This document shows positions 53,397 to 62,161 of a DNA stretch of 64,000 nucleotides, piece after piece. The number at the start of each line of letters is the position of its first letter. The stretch's first letter is position 1. Origin of the DNA: Chloroflexota bacterium (lineage in GTDB: Bacteria; Chloroflexota; Anaerolineae; Anaerolineales; VGOW01); NCBI GenBank assembly GCA_016197225.1, contig JACPWC010000048.1:18495-82494 (forward strand), in the 5' to 3' direction. Under the pieces are notes generated by a model, which had not been told where the DNA came from, ran no database searches, and was given only the letters and a program-made list of their open reading frames with translations. A program made the position numbers and the translations under genes.

Positions 53397-55862
53397 ATGG
53401 GACTGCTCTCTCGACTCAACAATCCGAAACCGAATAAAGGCAAAAGCGCGCCGCCCAAAGACTCCGGCAAGCCGAAGGACTCTAAACCGCCGCGCGGCAA
53501 AAAGAACGCGCCCCCGCCGCCGCAGGGCCTCACCCTCGATCAGAAGCTCGACATTGTCGGCATCTGCCTGGTGCTGGCCGGCCTCATCATCATCTTCGCC
53601 TTCCTCTCGCCCAACAACAGCAACTTCACCAAACCCATCCTCACCCTGCTGGCCCAGTTGTTTGGTCTGGGCAAGTACCTGGCCCCGGTCGGCCTGATCG
53701 TGCTGGGCGGCTGGATAGTTCTGCGCCACTTCGGCGACAAACTGCCGCGCGTGGAGCCGGAGCGTGTGCTGGGCTACATTTTGTTGTTTGTTGTCGCCCT
53801 GGTCTCCATCCACTTCTTTGTGGCCCAAACGCCTGAGGATGGCCGGACGCTGGCCGAAGCGGGCGAAGGCGGCGGCTGGATCGGTCACGGCCTCTTGCAA
53901 ATCCTGCTCACCAGTCTTGGCACGGGCGGCGCGGTGGTGGCTGTCGCCGCCTGGTGGATCATCGCCGCCATTCTCGCCCTCGGCCTCTCGATGCAACAAC
54001 TGATCACCGGCGCGCAAACGGCGATTGAAACGCTTCGCGTGAGGCCGCGCCAGAACTTTGAGCCGACCCGTCCGCCGCTGACGATGAGGCCGCCGACTCC
54101 GGCCCGGCCCGAACCGGACGCCCCACCCGTTGAGCCGGCCAGACCGACGTTAGCGCCCGCGCCCAAACAGAGTTCGCAATCCCAACCGGCGAGTCCGGCT
54201 CAGGGCAAGAAGCAACGTCCACAACAACCGACGGCTCAACCTGCCATCGAGATTCCGCCCCCGCCGCCGTCGCCGATGTTCGATCAGCCGCTCATCATTG
54301 GCGGCCAGCAACCCTGGGTTCTGCCGGCGGTGGCCGACATGCTGGAGCCGGGCAGTGAGGCCGGCGCGGACGATCAATATGATCGTGAACGGGTGCGTAC
54401 CATCGAAGACACCTTGAGCGCGTTCGGGGCGCCGTCGCGGGTGGTGGAGATCAATCGCGGCCCGACGATTACCCAGTTCGGCGTCGAGCCGGATTACGTG
54501 GACGTGCGCGGCAAGAAGACGAAGGTGAAGGTGGGCAAGATCGCCTCGCTCTCCGACGACCTGGCCCTGGCCCTGGCCGCGCCGTCAATTCGCATTGAAG
54601 CGCCGGTGCCGGGCAAGGGTTACGTTGGCATCGAAGTGCCGAATGTTGAAACGACGGTGGTGGCTTTGCGCGATGTGATGGAAAACGAAAACTTCCGCCG
54701 CTTCAAGACCACGCTGGGGCTGGCTCTGGGGCAGGACGTGTCGGGGCAGGCGGTGAGCGCCGACCTGACCAACATGCCGCACTTGCTCATCGCCGGCACG
54801 ACCGGCTCCGGCAAGTCGGTGTGCGTCAATTCGATCATCGCCTGTTTGCTTCTGCAGAACACGCCGGATGATCTCAAGTTTTTGATGGTGGACCCGAAGC
54901 GGGTGGAACTGACTTCGTACAACGGCATCCCGCATTTGCTGACGCCGGTGGTGGTGGAAATGGAGCGGGTGGTGAACAGCCTGCAATGGGTGACGCGCGA
55001 GATGGACGAGCGTTACCGCAAGTTTGCCAAAGCCGGGACGCGCAACATCAACGAATATAACAAGCGGGTGGAGACGACGGGCGAGAAAAAGATTCCGTAC
55101 CTGATCGTCATCATTGACGAGTTGGCCGACTTGATGATGCTGGCCCCCGACGAAACCGAAAAGACGATCACCCGCCTGGCGCAGATGGCCCGCGCCACCG
55201 GAATCCATCTGGTCATCGCCACCCAGCGCCCGTCGGTGGACGTGGTGACCGGCCTGATCAAGGCCAACTTCCCGGCCCGCATCGCCTTTGCCGTTGCCTC
55301 GTCGGTGGATAGCCGGGTCATCCTCGACCAGCCCGGCGCGGAGAAACTGCTGGGACGGGGCGACATGCTCTTCCAGTCGCCGGACGCTTCACAGCCGCTT
55401 CGGATGCAGGGCGTGTTTGTGTCGGACGCCGAGATTCAGCGCGTGGTGCGTTACTGGAAGGGCGCGCGCGGCATTGACGAGACAACGCCTGCGCCCGCCG
55501 AAGCAGTTCCGGCCACAAGCGCCGGCAGTGGCATGGCCGCCAAACAACAGCCGCTCTGGGAAGAACTGCGCGAGTCGGAACTCAGGGCCGAGGGCGAAGA
55601 CGACTTGCTCGAAGAGTCGATCAAGGTCGTGCGCGAGATGCGCAAGGCGTCCATTACTTTGCTTCAACGCCGTTTGCGAATCGGCTACACTCGCGCCGCG
55701 CGGCTGATTGACCTGCTGGAAGAGAAGGGCATCATCGGCCCGGCCAAGACCGGGGCGCAACAGCGCGAAGTGGTCGGCTACAGCGACGGCACGATTAACC
55801 CAACCGGGGCCGAGGCGGATGCAGACGCGGAGCGTACGCGGCGGTGGAGTGCGGAGGAGTAG
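53397..55862 (+). CDS. ftsK: DNA translocase FtsK/SpoIIIE
   Basis: 821 residues from ATG 53397, with Shine-Dalgarno ggag 6-9 nt upstream. Four membrane segments lie within about 45-200, then a Pro-rich linker (about 220-300). The motor has Walker A GTTGSGKSV near 470, Walker B LIVIIDELADLMML near 575 and the arginine-finger region. The C-terminal gamma winged helix (about 745-800; ASITLLQRRLRIGYTRAARLIDLLE) recognises orientation sequences. It pumps chromosomal DNA at the division septum. Confidence 0.95.
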   Translation: MGLLSRLNNPKPNKGKSAPPKDSGKPKDSKPPRGKKNAPPPPQGLTLDQKLDIVGICLVLAGLIIIFAFLSPNNSNFTKPILTLLAQLFGLGKYLAPVGLIVLGGWIVLRHFGDKLPRVEPERVLGYILLFVVALVSIHFFVAQTPEDGRTLAEAGEGGGWIGHGLLQILLTSLGTGGAVVAVAAWWIIAAILALGLSMQQLITGAQTAIETLRVRPRQNFEPTRPPLTMRPPTPARPEPDAPPVEPARPTLAPAPKQSSQSQPASPAQGKKQRPQQPTAQPAIEIPPPPPSPMFDQPLIIGGQQPWVLPAVADMLEPGSEAGADDQYDRERVRTIEDTLSAFGAPSRVVEINRGPTITQFGVEPDYVDVRGKKTKVKVGKIASLSDDLALALAAPSIRIEAPVPGKGYVGIEVPNVETTVVALRDVMENENFRRFKTTLGLALGQDVSGQAVSADLTNMPHLLIAGTTGSGKSVCVNSIIACLLLQNTPDDLKFLMVDPKRVELTSYNGIPHLLTPVVVEMERVVNSLQWVTREMDERYRKFAKAGTRNINEYNKRVETTGEKKIPYLIVIIDELADLMMLAPDETEKTITRLAQMARATGIHLVIATQRPSVDVVTGLIKANFPARIAFAVASSVDSRVILDQPGAEKLLGRGDMLFQSPDASQPLRMQGVFVSDAEIQRVVRYWKGARGIDETTPAPAEAVPATSAGSGMAAKQQPLWEELRESELRAEGEDDLLEESIKVVREMRKASITLLQRRLRIGYTRAARLIDLLEEKGIIGPAKTGAQQREVVGYSDGTINPTGAEADADAERTRRWSAEE

Positions 55863-55925
55863 TTATAAAGACAATCCAGCCACACGAGACAGGCATAAAA
55901 GGCGAAGTCGAACAGCCATTATTCA

Positions 55926-56004
55926 AACGCCGCCCGACCCTGGCATGAACCCAGCGCGCTCCGCTATCGCTTCGCGCGGGTTATGCTGACCGATGGGCGG
56001 CGTT
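55926..56004. repeat. 79-nt structured palindrome, attC-like or MITE-like
   Basis: The ends aacgccgccc and gggcggcgtt are exactly complementary. Inside, gaaccc/gggtt and agcgcg/cgcgc pair around the loop ctccgctatcgctt. Long imperfect palindromes of this kind are typical for integron attC sites, but the end boxes do not fit the GTTRRRY/RYYYAAC consensus well. It lies 37 nt before the next gene. Confidence 0.5.
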
Positions 56005-56041
56005 CACATTTCACAATTCATGTGTCATAAGGAGAATAGCA

Positions 56042-56815
56042 ATGAAGTCGAAGACCATCGTATTCGTTCACGGAATGTATATGAATCCATTGTGTTGGGA
56101 GCAGTGGGCGAATCGTTTTCAGGCCAAAGGCTATAACTGTCTTGCCCCGGCTTGGCCGGGCCGAGACAAACCCGTGGATGTCCTGCGGAAAAATCACCCC
56201 GACCCTCAAGTGGGCAAACTCACACTCACCGGTGTGGTTGAACCCCTGGCCGACATGATTGAGAAGCTGGATGAAAAGCCCATTCTTATCGGACATTCAA
56301 TGGGCGGGTTAGTCGTCCAACTATTGCTTCAAAGAGATATAGCCGCCGCAGGTGTCGCCATTAGTTCCGCGCCGCCGATGGGCGTGTTCACAACCAAGCC
56401 GGCATTTCTCAAGTCCAATTGGCCGCATATCACCCCGTTCACTGCTCAAAGTGCTCCCATCCAAATGACGTTTGAACGCTTTCAGTATACTTTCGTCAAC
56501 ACGTTGCCTCTCGCGGAACAACAAGCGGCTTTTGAGAAATATGTCGTGCCCGAATCGCGGCGCGTGCCGCGCGAGTCGCTGACCGCGAAAGTTGACTTCA
56601 AGAAACAACGCCCGCCGTTGTTGTTGGTGGCCGGTTCAGCGGACAACCTGATCCCGGCTTCGCTCAACAAAACCAACTACGACAAATACAAGTCATCCTC
56701 TTCAATAACCGACTTTAAGGAGTTTGCGGGGCGCACGCATTTCATCGTCGGCCAGAAGGGCTGGGAGGAAGTGGCCGACTATGTGCTTGCCTGGTTGAAC
56801 GACAAGGGAGTGTAA
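56042..56815 (+). CDS. Alpha/beta hydrolase
   Basis: 257 residues. FVHGMYMNPLCWEQW near 10, nucleophile GHSMGG with Ser near 83, Asp in AGSADNLIP near 203 and His in GRTHFIVGQKGW near 233 form the triad. It starts with an aaggag Shine-Dalgarno. The structured palindrome just upstream and independence from neighbours suggest it could be an acquired gene. Substrate unknown. Confidence 0.85.
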   Translation: MKSKTIVFVHGMYMNPLCWEQWANRFQAKGYNCLAPAWPGRDKPVDVLRKNHPDPQVGKLTLTGVVEPLADMIEKLDEKPILIGHSMGGLVVQLLLQRDIAAAGVAISSAPPMGVFTTKPAFLKSNWPHITPFTAQSAPIQMTFERFQYTFVNTLPLAEQQAAFEKYVVPESRRVPRESLTAKVDFKKQRPPLLLVAGSADNLIPASLNKTNYDKYKSSSSITDFKEFAGRTHFIVGQKGWEEVADYVLAWLNDKGV

Positions 56816-56865
56816 TACCGTTCCTTGCTAATCAGCGCGCCGCCCAACCATCCTTCATCCTCTCC

Positions 56866-58116
56866 ATGCTCTTCCCTCCCGCCCTCCGCCACCGCGACTT
56901 CCGCCTGCTCTGGCTCGGCCTGCTCATCTCCGTCTCCGGCACCATGATGCAGAACGCCGCCATCCTCTGGCACGTCTACGAGGTGAGCCACAACCCTGTC
57001 TCGCTCGGCGTCGTCGGGTTGGTGCGCGTTGTGCCTGTCATTGGCTTCTCACTCATCAGCGGCCTCGCCGCCGACACGTTTGATCGCCGCAAGCTGATGC
57101 TGGTCACCCAGATCGGCATGGCAACCTGCGCCTTCCTGCTCGGCCTGTTGGCCTTCATCGGCGTCAAAGCCGTGTGGCCTATTTACGTGCTGGCCGCATT
57201 CTCGGCAGCCTTCGGCGCGTTCGACCTCCCGGCCCGGCAATCCCTCATCCCCTCCCTCGTCCCGCGCGAAGATTTGCCCAACGCCTTCAGCGTCAACGCC
57301 ACCATGTTCCAGGCCGCCTCCATTCTCGGCCCGGCGGTGGCCGGCGTCGTCATCGGGCAAGCCGGCCTGCACTGGGCCTACTGGTTCAACGCCGCCTCCT
57401 TCATCGCCGTCATCCTCGCTCTGCTGGCAATGTCCATCCGCCCAGCCATCGCCAAAGAGAATCGGCCTCAAGCGAGCCTCTCCGCCGCCCTCGAAGGCCT
57501 AAGATTTGTGCGAAGTACGCCCATCATCCTCTCTTCCATGCTCCTCGACTTCTTCGCCACCTTCTTCTCTTCGGCCACCGCCCTCCTTCCCATCTACGCC
57601 CGCGACATTCTCAACGTCGGCCCGCAAGGCTACGGCTGGCTATACGCGGCCTCGGCGGTCGGGGCCGTCGTCACCGCCGTCACCCTCTCATTCGTCCACC
57701 GCATCCCCAAGCAAGGCGCTGTCCTCGTCACCTCGGTGATGGTCTACGGCCTGGCCACCATCCTCTTTGGCCTCTCGGCCACCTTCTGGCTGGCCTTTGC
57801 CGCCCTGGCCCTCACCGGCGCGGCAGACACGGTCAGCATGGTCATCCGCAACACCGCCCGCCAACTCAACACGCCCGACCACGTGCGCGGGCGCATGGTG
57901 TCGGTGAACCAGATATTTTTCATGGGCGGGCCGCAGTTGGGCGAACTGGAGGCTGGGCTGGTGGCCGGCTGGTTTGGCGCGCCCGTTTCGGTGATCTCCG
58001 GTGGGATCGGCTGTTTGATTGCGACTCTCTGGGTGGCCCGCAAGTGGCCCATGCTCTGGCGCTACGATCAAACGGTTCAGCCGCCTCTCGCTCCCACCCC
58101 CGCCGCCGCCGATTGA
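56866..58116 (+). CDS. MFS transporter (EntS-like, MFS_3)
   Basis: 416 residues with about twelve membrane segments. N-terminal RHRDFRLLWLGLLISVSGTMMQ and the loop ISGLAADTFDRRKLML match the MFS_3 exporters, which expel drugs or siderophores using proton exchange. A central cytoplasmic loop begins near 195. Starts 50 nt after the hydrolase. Substrate unknown. Confidence 0.85.
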   Translation: MLFPPALRHRDFRLLWLGLLISVSGTMMQNAAILWHVYEVSHNPVSLGVVGLVRVVPVIGFSLISGLAADTFDRRKLMLVTQIGMATCAFLLGLLAFIGVKAVWPIYVLAAFSAAFGAFDLPARQSLIPSLVPREDLPNAFSVNATMFQAASILGPAVAGVVIGQAGLHWAYWFNAASFIAVILALLAMSIRPAIAKENRPQASLSAALEGLRFVRSTPIILSSMLLDFFATFFSSATALLPIYARDILNVGPQGYGWLYAASAVGAVVTAVTLSFVHRIPKQGAVLVTSVMVYGLATILFGLSATFWLAFAALALTGAADTVSMVIRNTARQLNTPDHVRGRMVSVNQIFFMGGPQLGELEAGLVAGWFGAPVSVISGGIGCLIATLWVARKWPMLWRYDQTVQPPLAPTPAAAD

Positions 58117-58172
58117 CCCCATTGCTTGCTCTCGACCCGCGTCCCCGCGGACGGGGAGCGGTAGCCGCCAAT

Positions 58173-58227
58173 TGACGACGAAGGACAACGGCATCGTCAA
58201 TCGTCTGTTGTCTGTCGTCTTTCGTCC
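58173..58227. repeat. Word-repeat hairpin (gacgaaggaca / tgtcgtctttcgtcc type)
   Basis: Left words gacgacgaaggacaac pair with right words gtctgtcgtctttcgtcc. It ends just before the TTGACA at 58228. It occurs after the MFS stop at 58116 and a G+C-rich stretch (58117-58172) in which nothing else is seen. Confidence 0.55.
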
Positions 58228-58255
58228 TTGACATGATACAAACTCGTAGTAAAGT
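58228..58255 (+). promoter_or_regulatory. Promoter of the 58265 gene pair
   Basis: TTGACA (58228-58233), a 16-nt spacer and TAAAGT (58250-58255) end 9 nt before ATG 58265. Confidence 0.55.
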
Positions 58256-58264
58256 TTGCCCATC

Positions 58265-58768
58265 ATGACTCCCGCGCTCCTGGCCCGCCTCGACGCACTC
58301 TGGGCAACGCATCTGCGCTGTCAACCTGCCGACCTCCGCTCACAAAACACCCTCATCATCTCAGACTCGACTCGCACTGGGGCCACCATCTGCCTCATTG
58401 GCGGCACGTGCGTGATGGCCGCCGCCCCGGCAGTGGCCGCCGCCCTCAAACAATCGGTGGGCATGCGCGCCCCGGCCCAGGCCTTCGAGCCGGGCCGCCT
58501 GCGCTACGCCACCGCCGACTTTGCCCTGCCGCTCTTTGGCCCGGAAGCGGTGATGGTGGCCGAGACGCCGGAGAACAACTGGAACAAGATTCAACGGATC
58601 GAACCCGGCGACTCCGAGACGGACGTTCGGGCCGCCGTGTCAATGGCAACCGGGATTCCGTTGATGACCGTTCCCCTGCAGAGACGGCCAACCCGTCTCA
58701 TCGCCGAGTCGTGCGGCTTCAAACTCTACGCGGCCCTGATTCATCTTGGAGAAGGATTCAATCTATGA
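58265..58768 (+). CDS. Protein of unknown function, GNAT-associated-like N-terminal domain
   Basis: 167 residues from ATG 58265. It starts LLARLDALWATHLRCQPADL, as in the N-terminal domain of certain two-domain acetyltransferases, then an alternating beta pattern (GATICLIGGTCVMAAAP, RLRYATADFALPLFG). No acetyl-CoA motif is seen. It overlaps the next gene by 4 nt, so the two probably work together. Confidence 0.55.
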   Translation: MTPALLARLDALWATHLRCQPADLRSQNTLIISDSTRTGATICLIGGTCVMAAAPAVAAALKQSVGMRAPAQAFEPGRLRYATADFALPLFGPEAVMVAETPENNWNKIQRIEPGDSETDVRAAVSMATGIPLMTVPLQRRPTRLIAESCGFKLYAALIHLGEGFNL

Positions 58769-59667
58769 GACGTGCAGTCAGCATCAGCCTCGGTTCGTCG
58801 AAACGCAACAAGGCAGTCGAGCTTACCCTGCTCGGCGAAACGGTTCGCATCGAGCGCATTGGCACCGACGGCGACATGGAAAAAGCCGCCCAGATGTTCA
58901 AGGAGCTTGACGGCAAAGTGGACGCCTTTGGCGTGGGCGGCGCAGACCTGGGCCTGATGGTCGAAGGCAAGTGGTATCCTCTGCACTCTGTGTCGCCGAT
59001 GATTCGTTTTGTGAAGCACACCCCGGTCGCGGACGGTTCGGGTGTGAAGAACACTCTGGAGAGCCGCGTCGTGCCATTCATGCACAAGCAGATTGGCGAG
59101 CCGGCGCCCAAGCGTGTTCTGCTCACCCTCGGCGCCGATCGTTGGGGCATGTCGCGCTCGTTTGCCGACAACGGCTACGACTGCGTGTTTGGCGACTTGA
59201 TGTTCGGGTTGGATGTGCCGATTCCGATCCGCTCGGTGAACGCGGTGAAGCGCGTGGCTTCTATTGTGATGCCCATCGCCGGCCGCCTGCCGTTCGAGTG
59301 GCTTTACCCGACCGGCGAGAAGCAGGAGAAGAACACGCCCAAGCACGGCCAGTGGTACGCCTGGGCAAAAGCGATCGCCGGCGACTGCCATTACATCAAA
59401 CGCTACATGCCCGCCCGCCTCGACGGCAAAATTATTTGCACCAACACCACCACGCCCGACGATGTTGAGAAGTTCCGCGCCGCCGGGGTGAGCTACCTGG
59501 TGACGACCACGCCGGTGATGGATGGCCGCTCGTTCGGCACGAACATGATCGAAGCCGCCCTGATCGCCATCTCTGGCAAAGGCCGCAAGCTGGAACTCGG
59601 CGAGTTAAACGAGTTGATTGACCGGGCGGGGTTTGAGCCGCAGTGGCAGAAGCTGAATGAAACGTAA
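58765..59667 (+). CDS. Conserved protein resembling those annotated quinate 5-dehydrogenase
   Basis: 300 residues. AVSISLGSSKRNKAVELTLLGE and VDAFGVGGADLGLMVEGKWYP begin a well-ordered alpha/beta protein; HTPVADGSGVKNTLESRV and the C-terminal VTTTPVMDGRSFGTNMIEAAL are striking. From memory such proteins carry the label quinate 5-dehydrogenase in databases, but no classic nucleotide-binding Gly motif is evident, so the label is uncertain. Stop codon lies inside a repeat. Confidence 0.6.
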   Translation: MRRAVSISLGSSKRNKAVELTLLGETVRIERIGTDGDMEKAAQMFKELDGKVDAFGVGGADLGLMVEGKWYPLHSVSPMIRFVKHTPVADGSGVKNTLESRVVPFMHKQIGEPAPKRVLLTLGADRWGMSRSFADNGYDCVFGDLMFGLDVPIPIRSVNAVKRVASIVMPIAGRLPFEWLYPTGEKQEKNTPKHGQWYAWAKAIAGDCHYIKRYMPARLDGKIICTNTTTPDDVEKFRAAGVSYLVTTTPVMDGRSFGTNMIEAALIAISGKGRKLELGELNELIDRAGFEPQWQKLNET

Positions 59668-59709
59668 AACGACAAACGACGAATGACAAATGACGAATGA
59701 CAAATGACG
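59662..59709. repeat. Direct word repeat (gacaaatgacgaat) carrying a stop codon
   Basis: acgtaaaacgacaaacgac (59662-59680) includes the TAA of the previous gene and is followed by gaatgacaaatgac repeated. The identical 19-mer recurs at 60619-60637, also over a TAA stop. Confidence 0.7.
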
Positions 59710-59724
59710 CTTGGGCATGCATTC

Positions 59725-60624
59725 ATGTCTGACTACAAACTTCACACGATTGACCTCAATTTCCTCAACACAACTCACGTCATTGCCTCTTACGCTTTGC
59801 TTGGGCCAGCGGGCGTTGCGGTGATTGAAACCGGCCCTGGCACAACTTTGCCCACCTTGCTCGAAAGTTTACGCGGGCTGGGCGTTCAACCCTCGGACGT
59901 GCGCGATGTGGTGGTGACTCACATTCATCTGGATCATGCCGGGGCGGCGGGCTGGTGGGCACGGCAGGGGGCAACGGTTCACGTCCATGCCGCCGGCGCG
60001 CCGCACCTGGTTGATCCCTCAAAGCTGTTAGCCAGCGCGAGCCGGATTTACGGCGACAAAATGGATTACTTGTGGGGCGAGATTCTGCCCGCGCCGCCTG
60101 ACAAGATTCACCCGGTGAACGATGGCGATGTGATCATGGTAGCCGGCGTTGAACTGACGGCGATTCAATCGCCCGGCCATGCCCGCCATCATCACTGTTT
60201 TCAGATTGGCGACATCGCCCTCACCGGCGATGCAACCGGCGTGCGCTTGCCGGGGCAAGACCTTCTCGGCGTTCCGGCCCCGCCGCCCGAATTTGACCTC
60301 GAGGCCTGGCAGGACACGTTGAAGCGCCTGTCGGCGCTGAACTTGAAGACGATTTACCCGACTCACTTTGGGGCAGTGAATAATCCGAACGATCACATCC
60401 AAAAGTTGAGCGTGCTGATTGCCGAGTGCGCCGAGTTTGTGCGCGACCAAATGGCCGAAGGCTTGAGCCGCGAGGCCATCATCGAGCGTTACTCAGTCTG
60501 GCTCGACGAGCGTTCGGTCAAGATAGAGGCTGAGACCGAAGAGCGCTATTCCAAAGCCAACAACAAGGCGATGTCGGTGGACGGGATAATGAGGTATTGG
60601 GCGAAGCGGGGAAGTCAGACGTAA
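59725..60624 (+). CDS. Metallo-beta-lactamase-fold hydrolase
   Basis: 299 residues from ATG 59725. The zinc motif is THIHLDHAG near 80, with further ligands SPGHARHHHC (near 155) and GDATGVRLPG, and His in YPTHFGAV near 215. This set fits the MBL-fold hydrolases such as glyoxalase II-like enzymes. No nucleic-acid domain is attached. Substrate unknown. It ends in a repeat shared with the previous gene's end. Confidence 0.85.
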   Translation: MSDYKLHTIDLNFLNTTHVIASYALLGPAGVAVIETGPGTTLPTLLESLRGLGVQPSDVRDVVVTHIHLDHAGAAGWWARQGATVHVHAAGAPHLVDPSKLLASASRIYGDKMDYLWGEILPAPPDKIHPVNDGDVIMVAGVELTAIQSPGHARHHHCFQIGDIALTGDATGVRLPGQDLLGVPAPPPEFDLEAWQDTLKRLSALNLKTIYPTHFGAVNNPNDHIQKLSVLIAECAEFVRDQMAEGLSREAIIERYSVWLDERSVKIEAETEERYSKANNKAMSVDGIMRYWAKRGSQT

Positions 60625-60676
60625 AACGACAAACGACAGGGACTTAAGTTTGTCGTTTGACGTTTGTCGTTTGACG
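60619..60676. repeat. Word-repeat palindrome covering two convergent stop codons
   Basis: Left: acgtaaaacgacaaacgac with the TAA of the + gene. Right: gtttgtcgtttgacgtttg and a further copy, coding for the C terminus (RQTTNVKRQT) and stop of the - gene. The arms are complementary, so the transcripts of both genes end in a hairpin. Confidence 0.7.
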
Positions 60677-61525
60677 GGTCGCTTCAGTTTTCTTCCGCAA
60701 GACCTCAGCCTCAAACCGCACCAACTCCAGCAGGCCGGAGAGAGTCGGGTCGGGGGGAACGTCGGGGCCGCAGGGGATGGCGGCGTAACTGGTGGAAGTG
60801 ATTTGGCGAGTGGCGGAGTCGAGAGTCAGGTCGAGCCGCCCCAGGAAGTCGCCGTTTGGCCCCAGTTGGGCGATTAGCGTTTTGCGGACGCGTTGTGGTT
60901 GCTCAAGAAATGTGTGCGAGTGCCCGCCGAGGATGACATGGATGCCGGGCACGGCGGCAGCCAATTTTCGATCAGAAGAAATTCCCAAATGTGAGAGCAA
61001 GAGGATCAGATGAGCGCCCTCATGGCGCAAGCGCGGGATAAGATCGCGCAAGGCTTCGATGGCCGGGCGCGGGCGGCAGTGGAGGCGTTCGTAGAGCTTG
61101 GGCTTGTCTTCAGAGGTCAGACCGACGACGGCGATTTTGAGATCGCCGATTTCAAACCAGGTGTGGGTGCGCAGTCCGGCGGGTGGTTCGTCCGAGTCGG
61201 GCGGGAGCAGGTTGGCGGCTAAAACGGGGAAGTGAGCTGAGGCTACCAGCTTCGTCAGGGCTTCGAGTCCCCAGCGGCCCTCGTTGTTGCCCAGGGCGGT
61301 GGCCTGGCAACCCATCGCGTCGAGCATGGCAAAGTTGGCCCGGCCTTGCGTCACGTCGCTCTCCCAAATTTTTCGCTCGGATGAGTCGCCGGCGTCGAGC
61401 AGGAGCAGGGCGCGGCCCTCGGCGGTTGCCAGAGCGCGCTCGCGGTTGATGAGCGTCATCAGGCGCGGCATCTGGTCGAACTGGCCGTGCAGGTCGTTGG
61501 TGTGGAGCAGGGCGAGGCGGGTCAC
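60644..61525 (-). CDS. 5'-nucleotidase-like metallophosphoesterase
   Basis: 293 residues from GTG 61525; the longer frame would begin in a repeat. LLHTNDLHGQF at the N terminus, DAGDSSE, GNNEGRWG, LLSHLG and GGHSHTF are the metal-binding motifs of the calcineurin-like 5'-nucleotidase (UshA/CpdB) family. The usual C-terminal substrate-binding domain is missing, and no signal peptide is present, so it may be an intracellular short form. The last ten residues come from a repeat. Confidence 0.8.
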   Translation of the reverse strand: MTRLALLHTNDLHGQFDQMPRLMTLINRERALATAEGRALLLLDAGDSSERKIWESDVTQGRANFAMLDAMGCQATALGNNEGRWGLEALTKLVASAHFPVLAANLLPPDSDEPPAGLRTHTWFEIGDLKIAVVGLTSEDKPKLYERLHCRPRPAIEALRDLIPRLRHEGAHLILLLSHLGISSDRKLAAAVPGIHVILGGHSHTFLEQPQRVRKTLIAQLGPNGDFLGRLDLTLDSATRQITSTSYAAIPCGPDVPPDPTLSGLLELVRFEAEVLRKKTEATRQTTNVKRQT

Positions 61526-61530
61526 TTGAT

Positions 61531-61604
61531 GGCGCAAAAACACAAAGGCACCAAGACACAAAATTTCTTCGTGTCATCGTGCCTTCGCGACTTTGTGTTA
61601 TTGC
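61531..61604. repeat. Word-repeat hairpin (cacaaag / ctttgtg type)
   Basis: gcgcaaaaacacaaaggcaccaagacac pairs loosely with gtgtcatcgtgccttcgcgactttgtgtt. Shares words with 39919-39976. Lies upstream of the phosphoesterase start and after the 61616 gene's stop. Confidence 0.55.
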
Positions 61605-61615
61605 CCGGCGCAGGA

Positions 61616-61981
61616 TCAGTTGTTGATGTTGTCGTCGTCGGCCTCGTCGTCAATCTCGGCCTCTTCGAGGAGCGAGTCGAGCCGGAGCCACAGTTGAAGA
61701 ACCTGGCCTTCGGCGACTTCGTCGTGGCGGGCGGCCAGAATCAGGGCTTGCTCACGCTGGCCGCTGGGGTCGCGATAATCGAGAAAGATGTCGCGGCCCT
61801 CGCGCCAGGCGTTGAGGCAACGCTCCACCAGACTGGGGCCGTTGAAGGTGCGCAGAATGCAACGCACCACGCGCTTGAGCATTGGCCCTTCGGCCACGGC
61901 GTAAACCCAGGGTTCGACAGTGCTTTCAAAAATGGGGGCGGGGCCTTCGATGATGGTGATGGTTTCGGGTTCGGAGGACAT
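61616..61981 (-). CDS. Small acidic protein of unknown function
   Basis: 121 residues from ATG 61981 (MSSEPETITIIEGPAP). Compact alpha/beta pattern with VRCILRTFNGPSLVERCLNAW and DIFLDYRDPSGQREQALILAARHDEVAEGQVLQLWL, and a very acidic tail ending DDEADDDNINN. No family was recognised. No clear Shine-Dalgarno. Possibly a protein-protein adapter. Confidence 0.6.
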   Translation of the reverse strand: MSSEPETITIIEGPAPIFESTVEPWVYAVAEGPMLKRVVRCILRTFNGPSLVERCLNAWREGRDIFLDYRDPSGQREQALILAARHDEVAEGQVLQLWLRLDSLLEEAEIDDEADDDNINN

Positions 61982-62100
61982 AGAGGTGATTTTTTTGGAG
62001 TAAATGGCGGCGGCTGGTTGGCGAATCATACAAGGCAATCGGCAATGTGTAAACCCTGTGAGTTCCGTTAAGCTGCAATTAGGAGTACAATCCCAGCAAA

Positions 62101-62127
62101 CGCCAAGTGCCTCAGAGACATTTGGCG
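62101..62127. repeat. Small palindrome upstream of the acyl-CoA ligase gene
   Basis: cgccaagtg / catttggcg pairs with one mismatch around loop cctcagaga. It lies about 35 nt before the start codon, in the expected leader. Confidence 0.45.
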
Positions 62128-62161
62128 CCTTAACTCACACTCAAAAATAGAGGAGGCTCCC

